From positions 198,617 to 262,616 of the forward strand of contig NW_005201338.1 of assembly GCF_000372725.1 (NCBI RefSeq): DNA of 64,000 nt, in the 5' to 3' direction. Positions 50,635 to 61,396 of the stretch are shown here, one piece after another; position 1 is the first letter of the stretch; each line of letters opens with the position of its first letter. The notes below the pieces were generated by a model. The model worked only from the letters and a program-made list of their open reading frames with translations. It searched no databases and had not been told where the DNA came from. The position numbers and the translations under genes are program-made. Source of the stretch: Emiliania huxleyi CCMP1516. Its lineage: Eukaryota; Haptophyta; Isochrysidales; Noelaerhabdaceae.

Positions 50635-51915
50635 CAAAAACACAACCACGGACCCAAGACGCACAAGCTCACCTTCCTTGTGCCCTTGTTTGTTCTCTTG
50701 GCACCTTGGAGTGCTGGGGGGGGCGACAGGGAGGATGTGGCCTTGAGTTATGTGTACGCCTACTCAGGGTGTGTGGCAGCCCGCTGGCTGTGTGTCTTGT
50801 GAGCCTGTTTGTGTCTGTGTGTCGCTCGTGCGTGTCGTCATCATCTGTCTAGCGTCCACCCATACCGCGTTGTGGTGTCCAGTCCGAGCCTGGCTGTTCT
50901 TCACCTTTCCACCTTCCTCCCTACTTCCTTCCTACATACATACAGCCGTGAAGTGACAAGGGCATCGAGTGCGACCCGCCATAAAAACGGTATGGCGGTG
51001 GAGTGCTCTCTACTGCCGCGGCGCCCCTGCCGGTTCACGTCGACCGGCTGCTCTCGTGGCGCCGAGGCGTACCGCTTCGGTCATGTCTCGCTCGCTGCGA
51101 GGTGCCTTTTGGCATGTGAGCGCTGGCTAGAGACGCCAGGAAGCTCGCCTTCCTTGCCTGCGGCCGCGGGCGTGCGGGCGGGCCCGCCAGGCTCGGCGAA
51201 GCTCGGCGCGGGTCTTCGAGCTCGCCGCCGGCGACGAGCCAGCATGGCTCGTAGCTCGACGGGAGCATGCCCAGTACCCTCTCGGCGGCATTCTGTACAG
51301 CCTCGCCAAGCTCTCTGGGAAGGTCCGCAGGGCCAGGGCGGGCCGTATCGGGCGCGATGGCGCGCTCAGAGTACCATGCCTACCAGCTCTCCGATCGGGT
51401 CGCCGGCAGCGGGCTTGCGCGGCGCGCCGCTCGACGGCGGGCTGCTCACCACCCTTTCAACAGTGTCTTCTGCCTCGCTTCTCTCGCTGCAACCGCCTCC
51501 GGAGGCCGGCGCCGGCCGCCTCGCTTCGCCAGCGCTGCCTACGCCTACGACATGCGCGTCGGCTCGCCGCCTCGCCTGCGGCGGGCCCGCGTCGCGCGCC
51601 GCTCGTCGGGAGCGTGGTCAGCAGGCTGTGCAGCGCAGCCTGACTCACTCAGAGCGCCGCTGATACGGCGCGGGGCCGCGGTCGGCGCTGCTACCGCGCA
51701 CGCTGCGCTTTGTGCGTCTCATCGTGTCCTAGCTGCGTCGTCGACGCCACTTGCCGCTCGCCGCTGGCGCTGCCCTGCCCCCCCTGCCACCGAGCAAACA
51801 AACACACACACATTATTAATCATCGGGTAATAATTATTAATTATTAATCATCGGGCCGCGGCGCGGCGCGGCGGCGGGCGGCGCGTGGCGGCGGCGCGGC
51901 GAGGCAGCGGGCGAC
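50635..51915 (+). repeat. 1.28-kb segmental repeat, copy A
   Basis: Matches 56021-57332 over its full length in the same orientation, with only small indels and substitutions. It begins ACAAAAACACAACCACGG and ends ...GAGGCAGCGGGCGAC after an AT-rich ATTATTAATCATCGGG block. No convincing gene inside. No terminal inverted repeats or clear target duplication seen. Confidence 0.92.
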
Positions 51916-51924
51916 CTGAGGGAG

Positions 51925-52085
51925 GGTGTAGAGGATGTAGAGTGTAGAGCGCTGTAGAGCTGTAGAGCTCGAGAGCGCTGTAGAGCTGTAGAGCTCTACA
52001 TCCGCCGCGGGACGAAGCGCCTGCGTTGTAGAGCGATGTAGAGGCGCTCTACAACGTGAAATCTCTACAACACTCTACATCATAA
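51925..52085. repeat. TGTAGAG satellite with inverted arm
   Basis: About nine TGTAGAG(C) units, then CTCTACA units in reverse, so the block can fold on itself. It follows repeat copy A directly. Confidence 0.85.
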
Positions 52086-52570
52086 GCGGCGAACGAGGCA
52101 CGGTCGCTCTCCGACATGAGGCGCGTTGCGCACTTGCCAGTGCTACCCTGGCCTTCTGTCTGCCCGCCCAATGGGTGGCAGGTGCCTCTGCTGCTGTGGC
52201 ATGCCTCACGGCTGCGACTGGCCGGCGCCTCGGCGCGTCAGCTCGGCTCGGCGTAGCAATAGTGGCCAGCGCAACTCGCCTGGACTCAACGCTCAGCCAG
52301 GAGCGCCCGCACGCGCCGGCGCGAGGCATGGCGCATGCAATGCGCCTGAATGCTCGCCTCGCCTCGCGCAAATGCGACCGTCCTCGCAGCCGACAGTCCG
52401 CCGCCTGCTAAAGAAGCACTGCGACGAATGCGGCACCGGCGACGCATGGCAGGCTGGTCATGACGCAGTTATAGGGTGTTGTGTGCCGTCAGAGTGACTC
52501 TTTGTGTGTGAGGGATAGTCAGGGCCGTCCATCAGAGCTCCAGTAAGCTTGGAGACACCCCATTAGTGCC

Positions 52571-52640
52571 ACTAGACCATCAGGTCCTCCTCGTTGTCCG
52601 AGTTGTTCTCGTCCGAGTCCGAGTCGCAGCGCTCGACGCG
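52571..52640 (-). pseudogene. Possible gene 3' end: acidic tail
   Basis: On the minus strand the frame reads VERCDSDSDENNSDNEEDL then MV and a stop. This looks like an acidic C-terminus cut off by an AAAAAAGAATTTC junction at 52641. Nothing upstream continues it. Confidence 0.3.
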
Positions 52641-53282
52641 CGGAAATTCTTTTTTCTTGAATACAAGAGGGTTGTATTCATGAATTCAAGATTTCTGGCC
52701 TTGAATACGTATTTTCCTGAATTTTTCTGCGCTCCGCGAGGTATTCAACACCTAGGATGGTTTTGTTGTTTGCCGGCAAACAACAAAACACACCGGCCCA
52801 GACCGCCGCCCGGCCCGCCCGTCCGCCCGCCGCCTACGGTGCCCACCCCGCGCCCCCGGAGCCCGAAAACGGGGCGCCGCGAGCTCGCAACGCCGAGTTT
52901 TCCTCGAAATCACACCACATACTGGTTGCCCCTTCCTACGAGGAAGCCTACGAGGAAGGCAGACGAGAGGGTGGGTGGGGGGTGGGGGGGGGGGGCTCTT
53001 TCTGCCTGTGCGATGTTGTGCTACACGTCAGAGCCTGTCGAGACTGGGGCTCCACTCGAGGTAATGTCCACACACATGGATTCCAAAGCATTGTAATTGC
53101 AAAGGGGGGGGAAGGTCCCTCGACCCCCGCCTGCAACGCTCGCGCGACAGCACACCACTGCTCCGCAAGGGTCGCCTCAATTCGACGGCGCAATCCTTGC
53201 TCAACGGCATCTCTCTCCCAACTTCCTCGTGGCTCCTATGGATCGCTTCTAAGAGCTTTACCCGTTCGCAACTGTATCGGCG

Positions 53283-55604
53283 ATGAGGACCGGCTCGCCG
53301 GCACTCCGAGAGCATCTCACGAAGCTCAACACGAGCGTTCGTTTCCTGGGTGCCATCGCCGAGCGGGCAACCCAGGCGCTATCGACCCAAGCGCTGCACA
53401 AATTTGAACGAGGCGTCGGCTGGCTCATGGTGCTGCCGAGCGCTCTGTGCATCGGCGCCGTGGAGTTATCACGCAACATGACGATTGATGACGCGTCCCT
53501 CGCACCCGGGCACAAGCTCGGCCAAACAGTCAACTTCTTGGTCGTCGCAGTCGCCGTCGCTCCCGTGCTGGCCTCCTTCCTGGTGAGCAGCGTGCTGGTC
53601 CGGGTTCCTCTCAGCGTCCTCGGAAGAGACGAAGGGGTCGCGATGGCGGCCCTGCTTCATGAGGAACCGCCACTTATCACGGGGAAGTCCTCCTCGCTGG
53701 ACAGCATCTTGGCCCTCGTCGGCGTAGGCAGCCGGCGTGGGAGTGCGAGCGTGGCCGTCATGAAGCGAGCTTGTATGGCCGAGCGCCTCAGCACGTCCTC
53801 GCACCCCGACGAAATGCTGCAGTGGGCCCTCTTGCTGGCATATGCGTGCCAGATCACACACGTGCTCTCCGGACAGTCAGAGCTTGAGAACGACGCAACG
53901 TTTGCGGTTATATTGCTGATTGGTTTCCCGGCACTCGTCTATGCGGCGCGCCAGCTGCGCAACCTGCGCATCCGCATCGCCACGCAGCATAACGCCGCCG
54001 ACTTGCTTGAGCGCTTCCACGCACGCATGCGCCATCTGGTGCTGCTCCAGCTGTGCTGCGTGTGCCTTGTCCTCGTCACCGCCGTCTCGTCGCCGTTGCT
54101 GCTCCCTCCGGTCGCCTACAGCAGCGACGCCAACCCATGCACCCTTGTCACGCGCTGGTTCCTGTGGACCAAATGCCGCCGCAGCCACGCCCTCACCGGC
54201 AGCCCGTACACGTGCTCGGCCGACGGCTACGGGCCGTACAGCTCTGCCTACGCCGCATGCAGCGCAGCGCGCTCGCAGCTTCCATTCCTGGCCGTCACCT
54301 ACTCCGCCATCATGCTTTCGCTCAACGCGCTGCTGTACCTCTGGCTGCTCACGGCCACCGACGACGCCGCGCCGCCGCCCTCGCCACCGCCGGCCGAGTG
54401 GAGGGGCCTCGAGGCCTTCTGGCTCGGCGCATGGCTCTTCACGACCATCGCCATCGGCTGCTCGCCGCTGTACGTCGCGGCGCTGCTCGCCGACCGCGGC
54501 GGGTATGAGCACATGCCATCGCCGACCACCTTCGAGGCGCTCGCGCGGCTGCGCGTCCAGACGGTCAACATTCTCTGCTGGTGCACCGCAATGCTGCTCT
54601 TCAACACGCCGCGCGTGCGCCACGCGTACCAAGTCGTCAAGCTGTCGCGATGCCTCGGCTGTTCGCGCGAGGTGGCCGGCACGCTCGCGGCGATCGTGAG
54701 CGGCGAGCCGGCGACGACGTACAGCAAGTACGCGGAGCCCACGACGCTCGCGTTTGCGCCACTTGGCGTCGCGGCGCGCGGCGTCGAGGCCTTCCTCGCT
54801 GGCGACGGCCTCATGGAGGACTCCATCAGGAGCCAGATGGCGCGAGGCGGCGTCGAGGCCATCCGACGCGAGTTCGAGGCGTCCGGCAGCGAGGCGGACG
54901 TCGAGTGCATGCGATACGTTCTCGACGAGGAGGCGGGCTCGTCGCCCACGATCTTCCCGAACGCGCCCTTCCCTCGCGACTGCGACTGGACCATGCGCGC
55001 GCGCGCCGACCGCACCGATCCGCTCTCGGGGCGCGGGCTGCGCCTCTGCCACTTTGTGGAGCACCCAAGCGCGCGGCTCGCCGGGCTGAGCTCCGCTCAC
55101 GTGGCGGCGCTGCGCATCTACACGACCGCCGCCTTTCGTTCCATCAACGAGCCGCTGCGCGACCACTCGCGCGTGGCTGCCAAGAAGCCGCACCCGCTAC
55201 CTGTGACGGTCGCGCTCATCGCGGACGCCGTGCGCAGGCTGCGGGCGGCGGCGCCCGACGCCGACGTGCCACTCGATCTGTATCGCGGCCTGAAGAACGT
55301 GCAGGTGGGCGACGCCTCGAGTAGCTTCGTCGGGCGCGGCGGCACCGAGCGCGCGCCGATGTCCACCACGAGCGACGTTCGCGTGGCCGTCCGGTATGCG
55401 GCGAGCGAGCATTCGGTGCTGCTGCGCCTGCGCACCAAGAACGCCATGGAGCGGGGCGCCGATCTCGCCTGGCTGTCGGCCTTCCCCGGCGAGCACGAGT
55501 TCCTCTTCCCGCCGCTCACGTTTTTGCAGCACGTGGCCATGGACACCGTCGACATTGGCGGCCGCCCATTCCGGGTGCTCGAAATGGAGCCGCGCCTCGG
55601 CTGA
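53283..55604 (+). CDS. Multi-span membrane protein with C-terminal mono-ADP-ribosyltransferase domain
   Basis: A single exon of 773 aa. About eight hydrophobic segments lie between residues 45 and 440 (e.g. VNFLVVAVAVAPVLASFLV, LLQLCCVCLVLVTAV, LLYLWLL). A soluble region follows from ~450. Residues ~600-765 have the R-S-E layout of arginine-type ADP-ribosyltransferases: LDLYRG (Arg), MSTTS (STS-like), and PGEHEFLFPP (E-x-E with Glu two before the catalytic Glu). VALRIYTTAAFRSINEPLRD fits the helix preceding the NAD site. All key residues are present, so activity is plausible. The family transfers ADP-ribose from NAD to proteins; it includes both cellular enzymes and toxins. Nothing marks this as a toxin. 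No introns are needed. Confidence 0.82.
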   Translation: MRTGSPALREHLTKLNTSVRFLGAIAERATQALSTQALHKFERGVGWLMVLPSALCIGAVELSRNMTIDDASLAPGHKLGQTVNFLVVAVAVAPVLASFLVSSVLVRVPLSVLGRDEGVAMAALLHEEPPLITGKSSSLDSILALVGVGSRRGSASVAVMKRACMAERLSTSSHPDEMLQWALLLAYACQITHVLSGQSELENDATFAVILLIGFPALVYAARQLRNLRIRIATQHNAADLLERFHARMRHLVLLQLCCVCLVLVTAVSSPLLLPPVAYSSDANPCTLVTRWFLWTKCRRSHALTGSPYTCSADGYGPYSSAYAACSAARSQLPFLAVTYSAIMLSLNALLYLWLLTATDDAAPPPSPPPAEWRGLEAFWLGAWLFTTIAIGCSPLYVAALLADRGGYEHMPSPTTFEALARLRVQTVNILCWCTAMLLFNTPRVRHAYQVVKLSRCLGCSREVAGTLAAIVSGEPATTYSKYAEPTTLAFAPLGVAARGVEAFLAGDGLMEDSIRSQMARGGVEAIRREFEASGSEADVECMRYVLDEEAGSSPTIFPNAPFPRDCDWTMRARADRTDPLSGRGLRLCHFVEHPSARLAGLSSAHVAALRIYTTAAFRSINEPLRDHSRVAAKKPHPLPVTVALIADAVRRLRAAAPDADVPLDLYRGLKNVQVGDASSSFVGRGGTERAPMSTTSDVRVAVRYAASEHSVLLRLRTKNAMERGADLAWLSAFPGEHEFLFPPLTFLQHVAMDTVDIGGRPFRVLEMEPRLG

Positions 55605-56020
55605 GTCGGGGGGGTTCCCGTAAAGATCGTGCTATGCTAGGGCACGCGAAAGAACGTGGCGCGGCCGGCCTGAACCCGAGTATGCGTACACGGGACTGGC
55701 GCGCACTGGCACTACGAATAAGAAAGCCTATCTCCCGGGGTATCTGGAAAGGTGGACCGGACCTGCCGCGTGCCGGCCTGCCGCGGCGGGCGTTCATTCA
55801 CGCTCGCTCGCTCAATCAACTGGACCGCAACGAAAGTCGGCGGGCAGGTCGCGTAAATAAAATCCCTAGGTGTGGAGTGTGCGGTGGCGGGTACCGTGTT
55901 TCTGCAAATTTAAAGGTAGGCACACAAAAGGATCAAAACGGATTCTCCCACCGCCTTTTTCTTCTGACTGCGTCGCGCCCCACCGCAACCAGGCCAAGCA
56001 GCAGGCGGAGCGGGAGCTCG

Positions 56021-57332
56021 ACAAAAACACAACCACGGACCCAAGACGCACAAGCTCACCTTCCTTGTGCCCTTGTTTGTTCTCTTGGCACCTTGGAGTG
56101 CTGGGGGGGGCGACAGGGAGGATGTGGCCTTGAGTTATGTGTACGCCTACTCAGGGTGTGTGGCAGCCCGCTGGCTGTGTGTCTTGTGAGCCTGTTTGTG
56201 TCTGTGTGTCGCTCGTGCGTGTCGTCATCATCTGTCTAGCGTCCACCCATACCGCGTTGGTGTCCAGTCCGAGCCTGGCTGTTCTTCACCTTTCCACCTT
56301 CCTCCCTACTTCCTTCCTACATACATACAGCCGTGAAGTGACAAGGGCATCGAGTGCGACCCGCCATAAAAACGGTATGGCGGTGGAGTGCTCTCTACTG
56401 CCGCGGCGCCCCTGCCGGTTCGAAGGCGCCCGGCGGCCGCTTGGTGCCCACGTCGACCGGCTGCTCTCGTGGCGCCGAGGCGTACCGCTTCGGTCATGTC
56501 TCGCGCGCTGCGAGGTGCCTTTTGGCATGTGAGCGCTGGCTAGAGACGCCAGGAAGCTCGCCTTCCTTGCCTGCGGCCGCGGGCGTGCGGGCGGGCCGCC
56601 AGGCTCGGCGAAGCTCGGCGCGGGTCTTCGAGCTCGCCGCCGGCGACGAGCCAGCATGGCTCGTAGCTCGACGGGAGCATGCCCAGTACCCTCTCGGCGG
56701 CATTCTGTACAGCCTCGCCAAGCTCTCTGGGAAGGTCCGCAGGGCCAGGGCGGGCCGTATCGGGCGCGATGGCGCGCTCAGAGTACCATGCCTACCAGCT
56801 CTCCGATCGGGTCGCCGGCAGCGGGCTTGCGCGGCGCGCCGCTCGACGGCGGGCTGCTCACCACCCTTTCAACAGTGTCTTCTGCCTCGCTTCTCTCGCT
56901 GCAACCGCCTCCGGAGGCCGGCGCCGGCCGCCTCGCTTCGCCAGCGCTGCCTACGCCTACGACATGCGCGTCGGCTCGCCGCCTCGCCTGGTGCGGCGGG
57001 CCCGCGTCGCGCGCCGCTCGTCGGGAGCGTGGTCAGCAGGCTGTGCAGCGCAGCCTGACTCACTCAGAGCGCCGCTGATACGGCGCGGGGCCGCGGTCGG
57101 CGCTGCTACCGCGCACGCTGCGCTTTGTGCGTCTCATCGTGTCCTAGCTGCGTCGTCGACGCCACTTGCCGCTCGCCGCTGGCGCTGCCCTGCCCCCCCT
57201 GCCACCGAGCAAACACACACACACACACATTATTAATCATCGGGTAATAATTATTAATTATTAATCATCGGGCCGCGGCGCGGCGCGGCGGCGGGCGGCG
57301 CGTGGCGGCGGCGCGGCGAGGCAGCGGGCGAC
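56021..57332 (+). repeat. 1.28-kb segmental repeat, copy B
   Basis: Direct copy of 50635-51915. Main difference is a ~30-bp insertion near 56421 (CGAAGGCGCCCGGCGGCCGC) and a longer (AC)n near 57213. Confidence 0.92.
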
Positions 57333-57895
57333 GCAGGGCGGGCGGAGCGCCCGGGCGGCGCGGCGTGCGTTCGCAGGGAAAGGGCCGTAAAATAAACACG
57401 GGTCTCCGAGGGTTGGCCCCGCATACCGGGTTTCCCCTTAACTGCAGGACCCTCTACTCGGAGCTAATGGACACCACACTGCACGCCCCACACCACCACT
57501 CCGCACTCACTCGCATAAGTAGGGATTTTTCTTGCCGAAGCCGGCCAGCGCGTCGCAGACGCGGTACCATTGACAAATCTGCAATATACCCCCACACGAA
57601 CAAATAGCAAAATCCGAATACCGTGCACGAACTGCGTGATGTGGGCCGGCACATAAAGAAGTACATTTTAGCATAAAGGTGTGCATTTCAATCACCTACC
57701 GGATTGCACCTCTGCGTGTACATCTCTCCAAGAGTACAAATACACCGATCCCCGAAAGTCCTATGCGCACCATACGCACTCGACGCTGCCTTTCAACGTG
57801 ATGCTGCAGCGGATTTTGATTGAAACCGCACTATACGCGATCGACACATTGCCACCGTTGCTCACTGATTGGCTTGTGGTTCACAATGGAGCAGC
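57333..57895. other. Intergenic, no gene recognised
   Basis: Less GC-rich than its surroundings; nothing recognisable. Confidence 0.5.
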
Positions 57896-58387
57896 ATGCG
57901 ACATGTGGACGGGGGCAAGCCTTCAGCTGGTGCCAAGACATCCGTAAAATTGAAGCCAGGAACGGCCGCCAAATCCGTGCGTGCTTTCGGAGCAACTGAG
58001 GGAAAGCCGCTGATCGAGCCCAGCGTGCCCGCGGCCTCCCGCGCAGCACCGCCGCTGAGGACGACACGCTGCGGAATTCGGATCGAGCCCATGGAGGAGG
58101 AGGGTGCAGTCGGCGAATCGGAGGAGGAGGAGGAGGGCGCAGTCGTCGACGTTGGCGTGTCTGACTCAGAGGAGGAGTTGGAGGTGCTCCAGCAACCTAA
58201 CCTGATCCAGAAGCTCGCCGACGTTGTCAGGTTACGTGCGTCATGCGTGATCGAGCTTGAGGGAGGAGCTCAGCTAACGATTCGCGGCCGGCCACCCAGC
58301 GCCGCCGCCCACCGCCACCCACAAAGCGCCTGCTCTACTATCACCTGGCTGGCTGACGCTCGCCCCCCCCGCTCCACTTTCCCCTGA
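57896..58387 (+). CDS. Hypothetical acidic protein (weak)
   Basis: An open frame of 163 aa starting MRHVDGGKPSAG with an acidic centre (EEEEEGAVVDVGVSDSEEEL) and no known motif. The second half may be non-coding, as PPSAAAHRHPQ-type sequence looks like intron or UTR. Confidence 0.25.
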   Translation: MRHVDGGKPSAGAKTSVKLKPGTAAKSVRAFGATEGKPLIEPSVPAASRAAPPLRTTRCGIRIEPMEEEGAVGESEEEEEGAVVDVGVSDSEEELEVLQQPNLIQKLADVVRLRASCVIELEGGAQLTIRGRPPSAAAHRHPQSACSTITWLADARPPRSTFP

Positions 58388-59199
58388 CCATGCCCGTGAT
58401 AGCACCATCACTGTCGCCGTCCTGGTTTTGAACGTGGCAGCTAGGCTCTAGGGACTCGGTAGTCGTGACCGCCCCCTGAGTGTGAGGAGCAGGAGAGAGA
58501 GAGCTTTGTGGTGTTGGTGTACGCAATAACGGGACAGGGTGGTTGTTCTCTCCATCTCCCCTTAGCATGAGCTGCGCCCTGTGTCCGACCCCTTTTGCGC
58601 AGCAACACCTTAAACTTTCAGGCCCTCCAAATTCGGGTCGGAGCGTAGCGGAGTGGCAGTGGGCCCCGAGTTTGAAAAGGGCGACGGACGCTTGCGTCCT
58701 AGCCTCCAACAACGCCTCCCCGGCGCAGAGGGGCCCCCGGAGGGATGCACAACCGCTCCACGCCACGCCGCTTGCGGCGGTCCTATTCCCAGCTTCCTGT
58801 AGAGGTCCCACACGTTATCTTGCCGAAGCCTGCGTGTGTCTGGCGCCTCTTCGTGTGTCTGGCGCACCACGCAGCTCGACTCGGACGAAGCTACTTCGCA
58901 CAAAGAGACAGGATTTTGCAAAAGCGAGGGGGAGGGGGCGCATTGCACTTAACGACAGTTCTTTTTTCTTACGCGGCTCCCGTAGTTTATCTGTGTTAGT
59001 GCCAGTGCGCGCTAGTCCCGTGCCCAAGAAAGATAACAGACAACCCAAGGGAGGGATGGGAATAAATAAATAAATAAAACGGACACACCAAACAAGGGGT
59101 GGGAGAAGGACAGGGTCCCCACCTGCGCGAGCAGGATCTTGTAAGGACGATCAGGGAGGGATGGGAGCATCCCCGTGTTGTGAGGGAAATTCTTTTTTC
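58388..59199. other. Intergenic with short repeats
   Basis: No gene recognised. TTAGTGCCAGTGCGCGCTAG (58996) is a dispersed short repeat. Confidence 0.45.
59022..59060 (-). mobile_element. LINE-like repeat, copy 7 (extreme 3' end)
   Basis: AAGAAAG tail and ACAACCCAAGGGAGGGATGG, then an AATA microsatellite. Confidence 0.55.
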
Positions 59200-59292
59200 G
59201 TGACCTGCTTGGCGCGGAGCCCTTTGCGTCGGGCCAGCTCGTGCCGCAGGAGCAGGAACCCGGTGTCGGGTGTCGATATAGGGGCAGCACTT
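59200..59292 (-). pseudogene. Duplicated 3' end of the GH19 chitinase
   Basis: Minus-strand CSCGTSWPDAKGSAP matches the chitinase C-terminus (CSCGTSWPDARDSG at ~59560). The nucleotide match spans about 80 bp with indels that break the frame. It ends at a GAAATTCTTTTTT motif. Confidence 0.7.
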
Positions 59293-59533
59293 ACTACCCC
59301 ATCAACCCGTGGTTAGAATGCATTGATTTCTCGGTTCAACGCTCACTTGACAAGCAGACTGGACTAATGGACAGACACTAGAGGTGAACTAATGCACAGA
59401 CACTAGGTGAACACACAAAAGTACAATGCAATGGACAGCGAGGGTTCAGGATCGTCACATGGCGGAGCCAAAGGAGGCGTCGAGTTTGAACTCGAAGACT
59501 TCATGAGGGGACATTGCTGGCAAGGACCGCAGC

Positions 59534-60592
59534 TCAGGCATTGCAAAAGATCCCGGAGTCGCGTGCGTCGGGCCAGCTCGTGCCGCAGGAGCAGAACCCC
59601 GTTCCTGTCGGGGTGTCAGTATAAGGGCAGCAGCCGGTCGGGGGGGAGCCATTGCAGCCGGTCGAGCCGTCGCTGCACTTGATGTTGGTGCAGGTGTCCT
59701 TTTTCGGCTTGACGGGCTCCGGTGGAGGTGCTGGGCCAGTGATACCCATGGCCTTGAGATACTTAAGATACTGTTCCTCGCGCTCTTTGTTCGTGGACGG
59801 ATCAGCTGGCCTCACGACCTGAAGCGCGCACGCAAATGTGTATGCCATGCAGTCCTGGTCCGGCTTGTCCGGGTTGGAATTGCCATAGATCCACGGCGAT
59901 TCGTTCAGCTTCCAGTACGCCATCGATGCGCTGAATGCTGTAGTGGCGCTGTTGCAGATTGCATCCGGGTCGTCACAGATGTCGACGCCGGAGCCGGTCT
60001 CGATGGCCGCCGCAACATTGTTGTAGTTCCCCGGCCAAGAAAGCTGCAAGGCGCCACGGCCATACCAGCAATCTTCGCCGTTGAGGGCGTTGCCCCAGAA
60101 GTCGGTGCAGCCCTTAGCGGCTGTCTGGCCATTGCACGTGGTGACGGTCCATTTGCCGCTTGCCTTGGCCTTCGCACTCGTGTAGTCGCCGACCTTGCCC
60201 TTACTGCATTTGTTGGGCCCTGCTGGGCACGTACCGTCAGCGAGCTTCAGCCGCTCCTTGCACGCGGTAAAGTGCGCGCTCTCGTACTTGACGTTTGCGA
60301 CGAACGCAGCAAGCGTGCGCGCATTGGTCTCGACATCTTGGTTGTTAAGGAACTTTTCGTCAGCGCCTGACCGCGTGTTCCAGTTCGCAATCGCCTCGGA
60401 AAGGTGCGAGTATGTGTAGAACCCCTTGCAGCTATCGCCCGCAGGGCACGAGCCTTGACCATCAACGGGCTGCATGCCAAGGATCGAGGAGAGGTCACCG
60501 TACTTTGCCGCGATTGCGTCGAGCGCTGGGTCGCCGGTGGAGTCCACGACGGGCAGCGACAGGATCGGAACAACGGCGGCGATCATAATCAT
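59534..60592 (-). CDS. Secreted GH19 chitinase
   Basis: A single exon of 352 aa. A signal peptide is likely (MIMIAAVVPILSLPVVDS). The GH19 catalytic core spans residues ~35-255: FYTYSHLSEAI, VKYESAHFTACKE (catalytic Glu), CWYGRGALQLSWPGNYN, the family signature, then ICDDPDAI and AYWKLNE. It cleaves chitin beta-1,4 bonds with inversion. A short Pro linker (GPAPPPEPVKPKKD) leads to a Cys-rich tail (CTNIKCSDGSTGCNG... CCPYTD ... FCSCGTSW), possibly a substrate-binding or cell-wall module. In an alga it may serve wall remodelling, feeding or defence. ATG 60592 gives the leader. Confidence 0.92.
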   Translation of the reverse strand: MIMIAAVVPILSLPVVDSTGDPALDAIAAKYGDLSSILGMQPVDGQGSCPAGDSCKGFYTYSHLSEAIANWNTRSGADEKFLNNQDVETNARTLAAFVANVKYESAHFTACKERLKLADGTCPAGPNKCSKGKVGDYTSAKAKASGKWTVTTCNGQTAAKGCTDFWGNALNGEDCWYGRGALQLSWPGNYNNVAAAIETGSGVDICDDPDAICNSATTAFSASMAYWKLNESPWIYGNSNPDKPDQDCMAYTFACALQVVRPADPSTNKEREEQYLKYLKAMGITGPAPPPEPVKPKKDTCTNIKCSDGSTGCNGSPPTGCCPYTDTPTGTGFCSCGTSWPDARDSGIFCNA

Positions 60593-61396
60593 TTCTGCGG
60601 CGTAAGCGGGATGGCGTGAGTCTCAGGGCGTGAATTTGTGCACTGTTGTTGGCCATGGGATGATCTGATGGCAGCTGCGGTGGCAGCAAGGTCAAACGTT
60701 GCTTGCTTCTCTGCGGTGTCCGCGGACTGGCTGTGTGGGCGCGGTGTGTGAGCAGGGATTCTCTGGGAGGCGCCTGTTGTCGTGCAACTTGTGTGGTTGA
60801 GGAACAAACCAAGGGCCTTAGCAAGCACCAAGGATATCGAGGTCTCGACTATCGTCTTCCTGGCTAAAAAAGGACGGGCGCGTGCGGAGTCCCCGTCGCA
60901 CGCTCCGATGACGGGGGCTGGGCCAGTTCATCGAATCGTCCGCGCGGCAGTGCCTGCGCACTGCTACTCGAGTACCGACTGCAAGTCACGCACGCGCTGG
61001 TCGGCCGTCACCCCTTAATTAAGAGTTAAGTCGGCCGCCACAGTGCGCCGCGTCGTCTGACCGGCGGACTGGGGACATGTTCGGTTTCAAAGGTTGCCAG
61101 GAACAAAACGGACACCGTGCTACACCTACAGTTGTACGCGTACAAACAAACAAAGAAAGCGGTGCACCGACCGCACTGCCTTTTCTCCGCACCGTCTGCG
61201 TCTCAACTCTAGTCGTGTTTGATAGAGAGTACCGAATATCTTTTGCTGGCCGAGCGAACTGAGCTGGTCGACGCCTGGCTCGCTGCTGGAACGAAAAGCG
61301 ATGATCAAAATTCCAGATTTTTCTTCATTCTTGCCGAAGCCGGGCCAGAAGCCTCCCGCGTCTGGGCGCCTCTTCGCCTGTTGGCTCGAACTGAAC
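60593..61396. other. Intergenic, divergent promoter region
   Basis: Lies between the chitinase (-) and NPL4-like (+) genes; no coding region recognised. AATTAAGAGTTAA at 61016 is an AT-rich patch. Confidence 0.5.

Noticed and set aside
50635..51915. Protein-coding gene within the 1.28-kb repeat
   Set aside because: The frames (up to ~190 codons) differ between copies through indels and lack any motif.
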